Part shown: positions 47,857-64,000 of the stretch, piece after piece
Position numbering within the stretch: the stretch's first letter is position 1
Layout of the letters: each line of letters begins with the position of its first letter
Assembly (NCBI GenBank): GCA_963920765.1
Contig: OY987249.1
Coordinates: 19,626,483-19,690,482, forward strand
DNA from: Ulota crispa
Taxonomy: Eukaryota > Streptophyta > Bryopsida > Orthotrichales > Orthotrichaceae
Reading direction: 5' to 3'
Length of the DNA stretch: 64,000 nt
The notes under the pieces: model-generated
What the model was told of the DNA's origin: nothing
The model's database searches: none
Seen by the model: the letters and a program-made list of their open reading frames with translations, nothing else
Position numbers and translations under genes: made by a program

Positions 47857-48864
47857 AGGGAAAATATCAAAAATGTCCCTCAGTTCTTTCAAAATATCAA
47901 ATGTAACCCTATATTATTTGAAATATAAAAAATACCCTTGTTTTTGTGTAAGGATATCCATTGTATTCCTAGTTATCTTTGAAAACCTCTAATACCCTTA
48001 GTATTTTTGTACCTCTTGAGTGCAATTTTTTGTAAATATTGAGATGACAATGGAATTTACAAAAACTAGATGCAAGTTAACCCCTAAAGGACCAAAGAGC
48101 CCAATATGGCCAAATGGGGTTCCTGAAGGTGTAAAAGTAGACAAAAAAGGCATTGCATGCTCAAGTTTTGGTTTGCCACTCAAGTCCAAATGGAGCTAAA
48201 AGTCCAACAAAACCTTTGGGTCGGCTTGTTGTTCCTTGAGGCCTCTAGATTTTGCACCCAAACATTTGAATTTACTATTTTTAATATTCAAACTATTAGT
48301 GTAGTGTATACACTATATAGGTATTGTCTCGAGCATTGTGCATTGCATTGAGGATGGAGAAATTTTGGATAGGATGGGTTGGAAGCCCACACTCCCATGA
48401 ATAGGGGAGAAGGTTGATTTATAGTTGGGAATAGCATGACCGGTTTGGATTGCGTGAATACTTGTTCAAGTTTTTAAAAATTGAGGGAATATGTTGAAGG
48501 TTCCATATTGGAGGTATGCTAAATTTTCTTAGCAAGACGCGTAAGGGTTAATGTAAGTCAAATCTTGGAGGCAAGCTCTTGAAGCTTTGTACAGGGTTTT
48601 TGCATTTAAATTTATTGTGGCCAAAACCATTGCATTGATTGAACAACGTACTTTTTCTTATCAATGTCTTTGGTACAAATGTGACTTACAAAAATTACAA
48701 TAAAAAAGCACAAGAAAACTAAGGATATAAGATGTTTTCAAAAATAACTAGAGGTATTATTGATATTATTACAAAAAGCCAGGAGTATTTTTGATATTTC
48801 ATATAATCAAGGGGTATATTTTGATATTTTGAAAGAACTGAGTGGCATTTTTGATATTTTCCCT
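47857..48864. mobile_element. long-TIR element carrying a nested TTAA MITE (1008 bp)
   Basis: Inverted ends of over 100 bp begin AGGGAAAATATCAAAAATG and continue CTCAGTTCTTTCAAAATATC on both sides. The middle contains an independent TTAA-type element (48081-48547). Without it the host element is about 540 bp. Non-coding. Target duplication unclear. Confidence 0.82.
48081..48547. mobile_element. TTAA-type MITE, copy D (467 bp), nested
   Basis: Flanked by TTAA at 48077-48080 and 48548-48551. Ends CCCCTAAAGGACCAAAGAG and CCCTTACGCGTCTTGC (inward). The left end is close to the group consensus, the right end weaker. Sits inside the 47857-48864 element. Confidence 0.72.
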
Positions 48865-49790
48865 AAAAATAATGCCATATATGACTATTCTTTAGAATAC
48901 ATAAAATTCATAAAGAATACTTGTTAAACTATTTCAGTGTACAAAAAATTTCAAGTATACTTGCAATACATCGAGAAATACTTGCAAAACGTGAAGAAAC
49001 CTCCAAATAAGCAAGGACATAGAAAGTCAACAATTACATGAATACACGATAAGTGGTTAAATAGGTCATAATGATTCTTGTGGCTCTTAGAATGGGATTT
49101 TCATCAAGTACATGCATAGCGGAATACATAAAAGTTCCTCCAAGGTGAGTGCCATGAAGGAAGTACAATGCAAATCTCTTATTTAAAATTTCCTCTGAAT
49201 CCTTGGAAGGCATACCCAATGAATGATCAAGTGGTCAAACATTAAAATCTTTCAATATGTATGGCTCATTTTGCCAAAGTAATATATAATTCCTGTTTTT
49301 TAAAGATGGAATTACATGCATTCTTTGATTTGGTCATAAAGCTTTCATAATATTTTGTGAAAACTTAATATTATTGTGAATTCTTATCAAAGAAGTGAAG
49401 AAAATTCATATCAAATTCATGATTAGCTATAAAACTTTGAAAACATTGTGATGTATCAAGAGTATATAATGAACGTGGAACATTGTGATGTAAGCTTAAA
49501 TTGAATTCTTGTGTAATATTTCAATCTGAAATTTTTGCAGCCCTTGGTTATAACCCAAAGTTCAAATCGCAAAACAATATACAAATTCTAAAGATTTTCA
49601 AATTTTCAAATTGGCAAAGGAACTAGATTTAGGAAGTTTCATTTTGTTAGTTGAGCTCAAATTCAAATATTGTTTTCATAGCTAAAATTCAAATTTAAAA
49701 CAAGACCATGGAAGTTATAAAGTACACTAGAAAGGTATCTTTTGTCACCCTTATATTTAATGTCTACTTCTGTAGAGAATTCACTAGAGC
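48865..49790. other. non-coding, AT-rich
   Basis: Nothing recognised. Confidence 0.5.
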
Positions 49791-49791
49791 A

Positions 49792-49985
49792 GGTATACCC
49801 AATCTCGATCATAAAACTAATTATGTCAGTATGTACAAGTATTATTCATTTTAGAACTCAAATCTAGGTACCCTATAGATAACTTATCTTATGTAACATA
49901 TAAGATAAGCTATCCTAGAGTTATAAAATGAACACTATGTGTACATAGTGACAGCATTAGTTTTATGACCGAGATTGGGTATTCC
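49792..49985. mobile_element. short inverted-repeat element (194 bp)
   Basis: Ends GGTATACCCAATCTCGATCA and GGAATACCCAATCTCGGTCA (inward) continue as TAAAACTAAT on both sides, about 28 of 30 positions matching. The interior also pairs (TAAGATAAG/CTTATCTTA), so the whole unit can fold. Superfamily not assigned. Confidence 0.75.
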
Positions 49986-50747
49986 AACCTTAGGTCCTCA
50001 ATGAGGGGCGTTCCATTGGCAAGAGTTGCACACACGTACTCAAAGAACTTTCCAAAAGACACTTGGATGAAAAACATCCATCATCAATAAGAGCAAGCCC
50101 AATTTCGTAATATGTAAGCCTTTTATATATAGTTGCACGGATACATCATGAAACCATGTGGATTCATTTTCATTTTCAGATGTCATAGTATACCATTTGC
50201 CATTGACCAAGATTCACTAAAGAATAAACAATGAATAATTTTTTGCTCCCCTCCTCCAAGACCGGAAATAAATACACACAAGCCATGGATTTTGAAAATT
50301 CAAAACCAGTTCCACAGATGTCCAAAATATGAAACAACGTACTTAAGTTAGATGCAACTTCCACTTGCCTTGCAAGAAATATGTACTGGAAAGAAATGCT
50401 TCGAGGGGTCAAAATCCTCAAACAGGAGACCCGACCTTAAGACACTACATGGACACCTCACCTCTAGATTTCATGCTATCTTCATAGGTTTTACAAGTTT
50501 GCAATACCTTTTTCGACCAGTAATGGAACTCTTTGAAAATTTCAAACAATCCAGTCACTAAGCTGTGCAGCTGAGACACAACATGCTACAAAAGTTACCA
50601 ATGCTAATGAAGCTAACCTTTACAGATAAATACACTAACCAATAGTCCGAGTAAAAAAGACTTGAACACCTTCAGCGATCGCTACTCAAGAATTTTCTAT
50701 AAGAATACAACCTCATACACGGCAAATAATTCAGAATCACTGGTCAA
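49986..50747. other. non-coding downstream of CAS
   Basis: Probably includes the CAS 3' UTR near its right end. No gene seen. Confidence 0.45.
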
Positions 50748-53381
50748 CTAATATCGTCCACCTGATAGAAATGTTGTACCTGCAGCAAAGGAGGAGTCTG
50801 ATGATTCTGTGCCAAGCCTGCTTTGAATCCAGCCCCTTCCGCCATCAAACCCGTCGGTGATTACCCAAGTGTTGTTGAATCCCAATGTTGACAGCGACCT
50901 GGCTATGATCTTGGCGATGTCTCCGGTCCTGACAAGTCAACCACACATATTTGAGATCAGTGCTATTGAATGAGACGCCGCAGAAATTCGGCAGAAGCTC
51001 TACTGCTTGAATGTCCTTATTTCGGAGAAGCCAACAAAATGATGCACATGATCAAGCAAAATAGTCATAACCTCACAGAACAGGGATAACTACTGCATCT
51101 TTTCCTTGTTTCCCAAGATCTGACGAACAAAATACAAGGAGCAGAGAGACTCACGAGTCGATAATGACGAGCCTGGAGCCCTTGTTGATTCTTTTTAAAG
51201 CGGCAATTTTGAGGGCTGTGATCTCAGCTTCGACCTTGCGAACGTTGCGTAACTGCCCCTTCAGCTTTCCAGCCACCTCCTCAATGCTGCCTCCAGCCAA
51301 AACTCAAAAGTCAAAGAGAAGTCGTATAGAACACAAAGTAGACGTAAGAATGGGTAAGCACTTGTACACTTTTTAACTCACTGCAAATGTTTCAAAGTAG
51401 TGGATTAGCAAACTCACGGGACTGAAGAGAACTTGTTCTTGGCATTCCTTGGCAAACTTGGGATACCAGACTTGACTTTCTCCTTTTCACTTCGCACGTC
51501 AATGAGAGTGTAGTCTTCCTCTGACAGAAGGTCTAGAGCCTGGAGTGCTGTGAGTTCGCCTGTACGTAACACTAGTATGTCAAGGACGTACTCAATTGAC
51601 CAAGACAACACCATCCTCGTGTACACATTATTGCTACTAGAAAAGTGTCAGCAAAGTATAACCGCTTCCATCTACGAGCCGTAAGAACACCTAAATTCAC
51701 GCTATACGGCTCTCAAATAAAAGTGCTCGTGGTCAAAGCACAGATCTTAATGCGAAGATGGCTATAATGAACTCACCCTTGAATCCTCGAAACGAATAGG
51801 CCACGGTCGAAAGCAGAGGAGGAGCCAGGAAATATAGAAACAGCAAGGCTCCGGATCCTGTGGCTAGAACGAGAGGATCCGATGACAGGATGTTACTGAG
51901 AGTGCTTGAAATTGATGGCTGAGCACCTTCAATGTACTTCTCTGCTTGTCCCGCTGCCTGACCCGCTACAATCACAGCTGTCTGTGGGCAATCATAAAAT
52001 ACTTCAATTAGGTCAGTAACTCACTTTCATATGCCATTGTTTCTCAAAAAAGCGACTGTCACCAAAAGAAAACTTAGCTGAAATAGATCAGTCTTGCATA
52101 GAAGTATTCGACGCTGACAACGTGAGTCATGAGAACAGGAAACACGTAAACAGAGGGCAGAATAACTAAACACGTCCAAAAAGCTTCCTTGCAAAGGATT
52201 ACCTGTGGTTTTAGTCTTTGTGCTAGTGACACATGCATACTAGAATCAATATAACATCTACCAAATGTATGCAAAATCTCCAGCATTCGCTTAACTTGTC
52301 CCCATGAGATCATCGAACATGACAAACGCTTTCTCAGCGTTTGAAATCAGCAAAAGGAAGCTTTTTAGTGGTACAAGAACTGTGCCATTTGGACGTTTTT
52401 AGAGGGACAGAGGGAGTAAAATAGAGCTTCAAGTGTGAGGACATTTCAGGAAGTTACTTTTGAGTACTCTGTGTTACCTTGGCAGCATCCACGACGGGTT
52501 TGGTGTCGACGCCATTGCTCTGGAGAGCCTGCTCAGCCTGCCTCTCAAGATCAGTTGCGAAGGGGACCACGGTTTGGTATGCGTAGTCTGCAGATTTTTG
52601 AGCGTATGGAGTTGCAACATCCACAGCAGGTTTGAAATAAGTAAACACTTGCTGAAAAACGTTCTTGGCAATGCCAAAGGCACTCCCTGCTGATTGCGTC
52701 ATTTGGGAGGCAACAGATTGCACCTGGAGCAAAGAAGAGGACATTGTCAGCATTCTGCACGATGTAACAAACAAGCAATGTACAACATTGCTCTCTTTTG
52801 TGGGTGAGCACTAACCCTAAATGAAAGCTCTCAACAAAAACATACAATTTACTAAACAAGTCTTTCCAGCTCATGCACTAATGGAAATTTCATCAGGAGT
52901 ACTCAGAGATTACTTCAAGCTAGATTAGCCTCTAATTAAGTTCCTACATTTAACATTACAAGACTCAAATTGAGTTGTCGCTGATTGCGCCAAGTCGCAG
53001 CTTGATTTCTGCTCACCAATCATGGAACCCTACACTAGGCCGTTTTCTTACTAAGAGGCATTCACAAAAGGAGTTTAGAAAACAATAAGCTACAATTTAA
53101 AAGAGAAAGACAGCAACAAATTCACTGAGGAGCATTCTCACCTTAAAGAAAGTTTCAGTGACATCTTCAGCCGTAAGAGCATTCGCTGCACCAGCATCGG
53201 TCAACACGATAATCGGCGCCGCAACTACTAGTTGGTCCTTCAGAGAAGTTCTCACTGAAAGAGCAGGGAGACGTGCTTTCGAAACCTTCTTCGTCGGTCT
53301 GAGTGACACGGATGTGTCAACGCTGCCTGCTAACGAGCCATTCAAGGCAGTCACTTGCATTGCCCTCGCTGCGTGCGCCAT
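50748..53381 (-). CDS. CAS: thylakoid calcium-sensing receptor CAS, 6 exons
   Basis: Thylakoid membrane protein involved in calcium-dependent stomatal and photoacclimation signalling. Exons: 53142-53381, 52478-52723, 51777-51981, 51418-51559, 51155-51286, 50748-50928. All GT-AG, phases closing to 381 residues (Arabidopsis CAS is about 387). Residues 1 to about 48 look like a transit peptide, followed by a hydrophobic stretch (QLVVAAPIIVL). The N-terminal helical part (81-190) is the low-affinity calcium-binding region of the family. A membrane segment spans about 199-224 (TGSGALLFLYFLAPPLLSTV). From 232 on comes a rhodanese-like domain (TALQALDLLSEEDYTLIDVR to VITDGFDGGRGWIQSRLGT). The catalytic Cys loop is replaced by VIIDSTGD, so no sulfurtransferase activity is expected. 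C terminus is short: AGTTFLSGGRY. Confidence 0.95.
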
Positions 53382-53681
53382 TTATGTCTCTTCCCTCACG
53401 AGAGAAAGAAAGAGACCGGTGGGTATCGTCACTCAGTTCACAATTCTGCACATATACTATGAAAACATGCAACCCACGACGGAACCTTATTCGTGGTGGA
53501 CGATTCGCTCAGCTCTCCGGGCTGCACAAACCAACAGTTTCTAGATGCACAACTGGACTTCATACGATATAGCGAACCAATGTAGTGAATCCACGTGCAC
53601 TAGTACATCCACTTCTAGTCATCTCGCCTCCAAGAGCCCTAAGTTTGCTGAAGTGAACTTGTGAGTGGTCTGTGTCTCTAA
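53382..53681 (-). other. CAS upstream region
   Basis: Only about 300 bp separate the CAS ATG from the inverted-repeat element at 53682. Presumed leader and core promoter; no clear TATA box. Confidence 0.4.
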
Positions 53682-54160
53682 GTTAAACCTGGTCGCCCCT
53701 CGTCCCGCAAGGGCTCAGCGAAGTCGAGGTCGTGCTTGCCTGCCCGGGCTGGGAGCTGCTCCTGCGGCTCGCCTCCATCTTCGTCCAAATCCTTTGTGCC
53801 CATTGTGAACCCAGGATGGAAAAACTCCGTTTTACTTACCAAACAGAAAAAAGAAAAATTCTGCTCTAATTTTGGAGCTGGTCAATTGTAACTAATCTAA
53901 CACTCATATGTTGATTCAGGGTCCTTGAATTTAAATATGAACTCAAACTTTTCAAATCTGGCCTATTGTGGTGAATTTATACATTTCAACGTTTTACCTA
54001 GGTGAAAACTGTGAACTACTTCACTCCGGGGTGCACACAAAGGGGGAAAGAAGGGATTCAGAGAAAGATGGATGCAGCCCGCAGGGGCATCTCCCAGACC
54101 GGGCAGGCGGGGTACCAACCTCGCTGAGCCCTTATTGGCGAGGCTGGTCGCCCGTGTAAC
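53682..54160. mobile_element. GC-rich imperfect inverted-repeat element (479 bp)
   Basis: Arms of about 135 bp pair imperfectly: both start GTTA(A/C)AC and share AAGGGCTCAGCGA, GCCTGCCCGG and CTGGGAG. The arms are much richer in GC than the AT-rich centre (53820-54000). Non-coding. No clear target duplication, so the transposon nature is an inference from structure. Confidence 0.6.
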
Positions 54161-54243
54161 TTCTAGCTTTACAGCGAGGATTAGGCTTGAGTCGGTGTGG
54201 GGCTAAGGATAAACTACACCGGAATATGCAAACGAATGATAAA

Positions 54244-54546
54244 TCAGCCATCATCACCAATACCTACTGTAGAGTTCCGGCGAAGATGCCCCCGAATGCC
54301 CCGATCATCTTCGTCTGCATTTCCAAAATGGAACCCCATGCCAGCTGGTGGTGGGCTGCAACTTGCAAAGTCAAACTCGAGCTTGCCAACAACCAAACGC
54401 CCCCCATTCGATACAGGGACGCGATGTGCGGTAAAGCCGCTACCAAGGTTCATGTTGATGTCGACTACTCTGTCGATTCCTGCAACTCCACTCACCGCTT
54501 CAAAGATCGAGTGACCGCCACTACTAAATAAGTTATAGTTACCCAT
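54244..54546 (-). CDS. possible small protein of unknown function (100 aa)
   Basis: Open minus-strand frame starting MGNYNLFSSGG, with Gly at position 2. Two + strand frames are also open over almost the same bases (54187-54531 and 54197-54514), so this may just be GC-rich sequence without stops. No family recognised. Alternatively an exon of a larger unit. Confidence 0.25.
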   Translation of the reverse strand: MGNYNLFSSGGHSIFEAVSGVAGIDRVVDINMNLGSGFTAHRVPVSNGGRLVVGKLEFDFASCSPPPAGMGFHFGNADEDDRGIRGHLRRNSTVGIGDDG

Positions 54547-55289
54547 CCATGCTTCAGAGTTCTCCGATACTGATTGGCTGTTATTTTACAGTGTTAGAGG
54601 TTGTGCTGCCTGTTGACATTCCTCGGTTGTACTCCTTTCACTCTGTCGTTTGCACTTAGCTCGTAGAAATCGAAGTCGGTTGCTAGCACAATTTCAGGGA
54701 GAGCAACTTAAAACGACATTGAAATGTCTTTAGAACCATATGGTTGTAACGTGTTGAAACGACGTGTGATTCCCATGGGATTTATTGTGATGTCGGAGAA
54801 CTGTGTCGTTCTAAGCACGTGCTCCCATAGTGCAATTGGGTTCTTTTCAAAGCTGTTATTCGAAAGAGCCCGACATATAAACCTGAGTGTGTCGAGGGTA
54901 AGATGCCACTAGTTTCCATCAATGCAACTTGAGAGAGCGAGAGTTTAGGGTCTCTCTGTAGTGCTTGTTTGTGCAACCCCACGAGTAGGTCCACACGTAC
55001 AGTCTGCCCATTGCTGACTCAGTTGTGTATTGGTTGCCGGTCCTACGCAAATCCAAATCCATCCTCATAGCTTGGACGCAGGCATGTTGTTCCGAAGCAC
55101 CTCCTTCAGCTACCTGCCTGTGAGGCAGTTGAATCAAACCACGCTCGTTACTCTGGTCATATGACTAACTTACAACGCATTACTGCATCGACTTAGATGT
55201 AGACTCTCTAGTAACGAGCATTTTGCATTACTGTGCAGGACTGATTTACATCGAGCAGGAGTAGCAACGGTCTTGTAGGTGGACATATC
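54547..55289. other. upstream region of the orphan gene
   Basis: No gene recognised; balanced base composition. Confidence 0.4.
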
Positions 55290-55688
55290 ATGGGTTGCAA
55301 CTCCTCGAAGTCACCGCCGCCAGAGGAGTTCAAAGCGGCAGTGGGGACGTGGAAGGGTCTGAACAGCGAAGGCGCCACCGTGACGTTCGTGCTGTTTGGC
55401 GAAGGAAGCTTCTTTTATAGCAAAGAAACAGGGCACAGCAGAGTGAGTATGAATGGCCCCATTAACAAGTGGAGCGGAGGCAACTTCGACAGCAAACCAT
55501 GTTGTTTCTGCTGGTGGCACTTCGAATTGGACAAGCCCATGGATGGATCGGAAGAAGGCCTCACCATGGTTGTCAACGGCGTCAAGCTCTCCTATACTGG
55601 CCTCCCTGTCGTTCCTCCGCATCCTGAAGCTACCTCGTCTTGGAACCAATCTGCTTTTGAAGTGTCTATGTGTCATAACGATTATTGA
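55290..55688 (+). CDS. orphan protein with N-terminal acylation signal (132 aa)
   Basis: Intronless frame starting MGCNSSKSPPPEEF. Gly2 with Ser at positions 5 and 6 fits N-myristoylation and Cys3 fits palmitoylation, so plasma-membrane attachment is likely (inference). The body alternates short hydrophobic strands and turns (GTWKGLNSEGATVTFVLF, WSGGNF, VVNGVKLSYTG), suggesting a small beta-rich domain. A CCFCWW cluster sits at 71-76. No membrane segment, no family I recognise. The ATG is the first in frame. It stands alone between CAS and Miro. Confidence 0.65.
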   Translation: MGCNSSKSPPPEEFKAAVGTWKGLNSEGATVTFVLFGEGSFFYSKETGHSRVSMNGPINKWSGGNFDSKPCCFCWWHFELDKPMDGSEEGLTMVVNGVKLSYTGLPVVPPHPEATSSWNQSAFEVSMCHNDY

Positions 55689-56669
55689 AAATGTAACTTA
55701 CGCCGTGTGAAATGAAACTTCGAAATGAAACGATATTGCGCTTCCTGCAAATTCCTCTCACATAGAGAGTTGCAGCACCAACTGATCATCTGTCAATTCA
55801 AAAACAAGCCTGTGTTGAGACTGAGAGTGTCAGGAGCTGGTACTCATTTACCATTACGCTGTCACAAAACGGTTGAGCAGCTCATGAGAAGTAGAAAACA
55901 TTAAACTTGCATCTGCAGATCTACTGAAATGATTCGTATTGTTGATTTAAGATACCAATCTTGTGTATCAGATGATCTTCCTTGCAATATATTGTTTTTC
56001 CCTGTAGTGGCTTCGAGTTCACGCCGTGGTTCATCTGGAAATCCGATGGAGGCGAAACCTATAAAATTACATAAGATGCACAGTATTACAAGCACTACAT
56101 TATGCTGTCCTACAACCGACAATTCTATAATCCTGGAATCTAGGATACCCACATAGTAGGCCGTTATCTCTATCACGTGCAAGTGAACCAGAACGCTGTA
56201 TTCATCACGATAACATTACTTCAACTACACAGAACTGGAACACAGCACAGTTAGTGGTCATGACAAGCCAACCGTTCATGGTCACTTGCCAGTATCATCA
56301 AAGTAAATGGATCACGATGGATTCTATTAGAGTATATATTCAACTCGCAGTACACACATAATGCCATAAGATACAGGTACATATGTTTCATAGCTGTGCT
56401 AAGATGATACAATTTTGTCATCTTAGACAAATGGACATAAAAACACATTGCAAAAATTCGCCATGGGAAGGGTACAGAATTAAATCATCAAGCATAGATT
56501 TCGCACGCAAGCAAGGCTTCCGCGAGGTCATGACGACGCAATAACCTTCTAACAAGTCACTTCAAATGAGCCTACTTGGCCAACTGAAACCATTCAATTT
56601 CACACTTAGTGAGAAATTATTTGATCACCTTAAAGTGGACTATCAAAAAGTTGAAGATGTGATCCTCAG
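55689..56669. other. non-coding between the orphan gene and Miro
   Basis: 3' flanks of two convergent genes. No repeat with clear ends. Confidence 0.5.
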
Positions 56670-62357
<5,688 letters not shown>

Positions 62358-63865
62358 CGCTAACGGGTTCTACTTAGCAAAAACCTCACAAAATCCTTTG
62401 TTTATTGAACTTGAGAGGCCTGTGCGTACAGTCTAAACTGGAGACACAAGCCGTATTGGAAGGCTGAAAGCCTATGGCACCAGAACCAAGAGGAATTCGG
62501 CTTGCTATGAGTAGTACGAAGTCGGTACACTGGCTCTCGGTCCACCTCTCATTGACGGACAAATTCACCAGCGTTAGGAAGTTGCAGCTACCACGCTTGA
62601 TAACTTCAAATTCAACAGGCGGCGTCAATGAACAAATAGATCTTTGTTATTTGCAAATATTCCAGTTATTGCTATGTCTTCATCACCAGAAACCTCCGTA
62701 TGGATGCTGTTACCTGTGCAACAAAATTCCAAATTATCAGTAAACTGTAGTAAACAAGCGTGACTATAAACTCCTGCCGGTTTTGAGCAAACAGGTGTAA
62801 AAATTCACTATGCACGGCTTATGCGGTTAAACTCCGAGGACCACCAACCTCTATTCAAATAATTTTATTCTTGCAGGCCAACGTGTAACCATTCTCTCCT
62901 GCTCAGATTCTGTGGTTAAAAACTTGCAGCTGCAAATCTAAATCTAAGGAGATTTTAACTTTCACAAGTAGCTGAATTCGACACTAAAGCCAGCATTCAC
63001 AAGTGCACGAAGGCTCAAGAGAAGCTGAATTTCTTAAAAATGCCAAAGAAGCTAGAAAATCATCTGGCACTAAAGAATAAACATTTCAAAAATCAAACGT
63101 AAGCGGAATTCCAGCCCCTGACTGTCAGTTTTTCGAGAGACGAATCCAGACCTAGAGAAAAATTATATGGAAATAAATCCACTAGTCGTGATCTAATGTG
63201 TACAATCTTCCATCCCCTTACAACCATGTAGAAGCTAATTTCTTGACACTTCATTTACTCTGTTATCTCTTTGCACGCCTGTGAAGACCACAACATACCA
63301 CGTCTGCAATATGGCTAGCTTAACTGGTCACCTCTCATTCAACACATACCTATTTCATTGCCTCGCATGAGAGCGCCAACTCAAGCACTAGATTCTCACG
63401 TCGTTGCCAATCATTGCCACGAATGCGACCGGGATGAAAAATTCAGAGCACAAGCGCGCACGAGGTAGCGACACAAGCGCAAGTTCACAAGAGAAAAAAA
63501 GAACGCCGCGATTATACTAGAGAAGCGGCTTCCAGCATTACAAGCTTCTAAAACCGAGAGCGTCAAAAACTCTCAAACACTCTAAAGAGACCTTTGTGAT
63601 CCTAGCAACACCGGTACTTGTCTACAAGGAGTCTAGGAGCATCAGAGATTGCAACAGAAATGGCGTGAATTGATCGATTTGCTTCCCAAACCCTAATTCT
63701 CTTCGTTCAATCTCGCGTTTCGCTAGAAGAGTCTTGAATGGAAAAGCGGGAAGGAGATGACGGCGAAACGAGAGCACTATACCAACATTTTCTCTTTATG
63801 CACTTCGACCTCTTTAATATCACACCCTCTGTTCTCTCACAATCACAAACCCTAAATGTATGTTT
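62358..63865 (-). other. Miro upstream region and probable leader
   Basis: A TTAGGGTTTGGG motif (minus, about 63685-63697), common in plant leaders, suggests a transcription start near 63.7-63.8 kb and a spliced leader. I did not find a firm donor/acceptor pair. Confidence 0.35.
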
Positions 63866-63968
63866 GCACTTGGTGTTAGGAGTATTAGCCAAGGAAAATT
63901 ATATGCATTTGGACACACTTTTAAACTACATTCATATTGCTAATATCCCTCCTAACACCAAGTGTGAA
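63866..63968. repeat. inverted repeat of about 103 bp
   Basis: Arms CACTTGGTGTTAGGAG and the same sequence inverted (CTCCTAACACCAAGTG), with flanking ATTAGC/GCTAAT also pairing, around an AT-rich loop. Probably a small MITE upstream of Miro. No clear target duplication. Confidence 0.6.
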
Positions 63969-64000
63969 CACACTCTAAAGTATGAATGCACCTAGTTTAA

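Noticed and set aside
54187-54531. 114-codon + strand frame overlapping the possible minus-strand protein
   Set aside because: Three frames are open over the same GC-rich bases. The + frames show no plausible domain.

Overview
The window is nuclear DNA of a land plant. It holds intron-split plant genes: a thylakoid calcium-sensing receptor (CAS), a plant-type Miro GTPase, a PHB3-class prohibitin, a secreted GH31 alpha-glucosidase and an RTN4IP1-type mitochondrial oxidoreductase. They sit in AT-rich DNA packed with LTR retrotransposons and small inverted-repeat transposons. Long repeat-filled non-coding tracts and a chromovirus fit a medium or large genome. I cannot place it closer than 'land plant'; a non-flowering lineage is a guess.

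Layout. 1-5450: right part of a decayed Ty3/gypsy chromovirus (gag, protease, RT, RNase H, integrase, chromodomain, start of the 3' LTR). 5450-12190: gene-free, with three small DNA transposons. 12192-15655 (-): GH31 alpha-glucosidase, with probable 5' leader exons up to about 18130. 18512-18825: Tourist-like MITE. 19557-25191 (-): complete but decayed Ty1/copia element with 181-bp LTRs, a TTTAG target duplication, an initiator-Met primer site and an unusual antisense ORF carrying an RNase H1/viroplasmin-type domain. 26365-32167 (+): 3' end of an unrecognised spliced gene whose large intron is full of MITEs. 33813-34667 (-): prohibitin. 35380-37828 (-): sorbitol dehydrogenase pseudogene broken by MITEs. 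38779-41603: three more inverted-repeat elements. 42406-45916 (-): RTN4IP1-like gene, 8 exons. 46642-49985: further elements, one nested in another. 50748-53381 (-): CAS, 6 exons. 55290-55688 (+): small orphan protein with a myristoylation-type N terminus. 56670-62357 (-): Miro, 14 exons.

The genes do not form a pathway. Their products go to mitochondria (prohibitin, RTN4IP1-like, Miro), chloroplast (CAS) and the secretory route (GH31). Five are complete by splice-phase bookkeeping. The strongest unusual content is in the repeats. Seven elements share CCC(C/T)TAA-type ends: six lie between TTAA duplications and one between TTAT (piggyBac- or Sola3-like). One family of about 400 bp has 8-bp duplications. 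A third family, of about 250 bp, has entered the coding exons of the sorbitol dehydrogenase gene.
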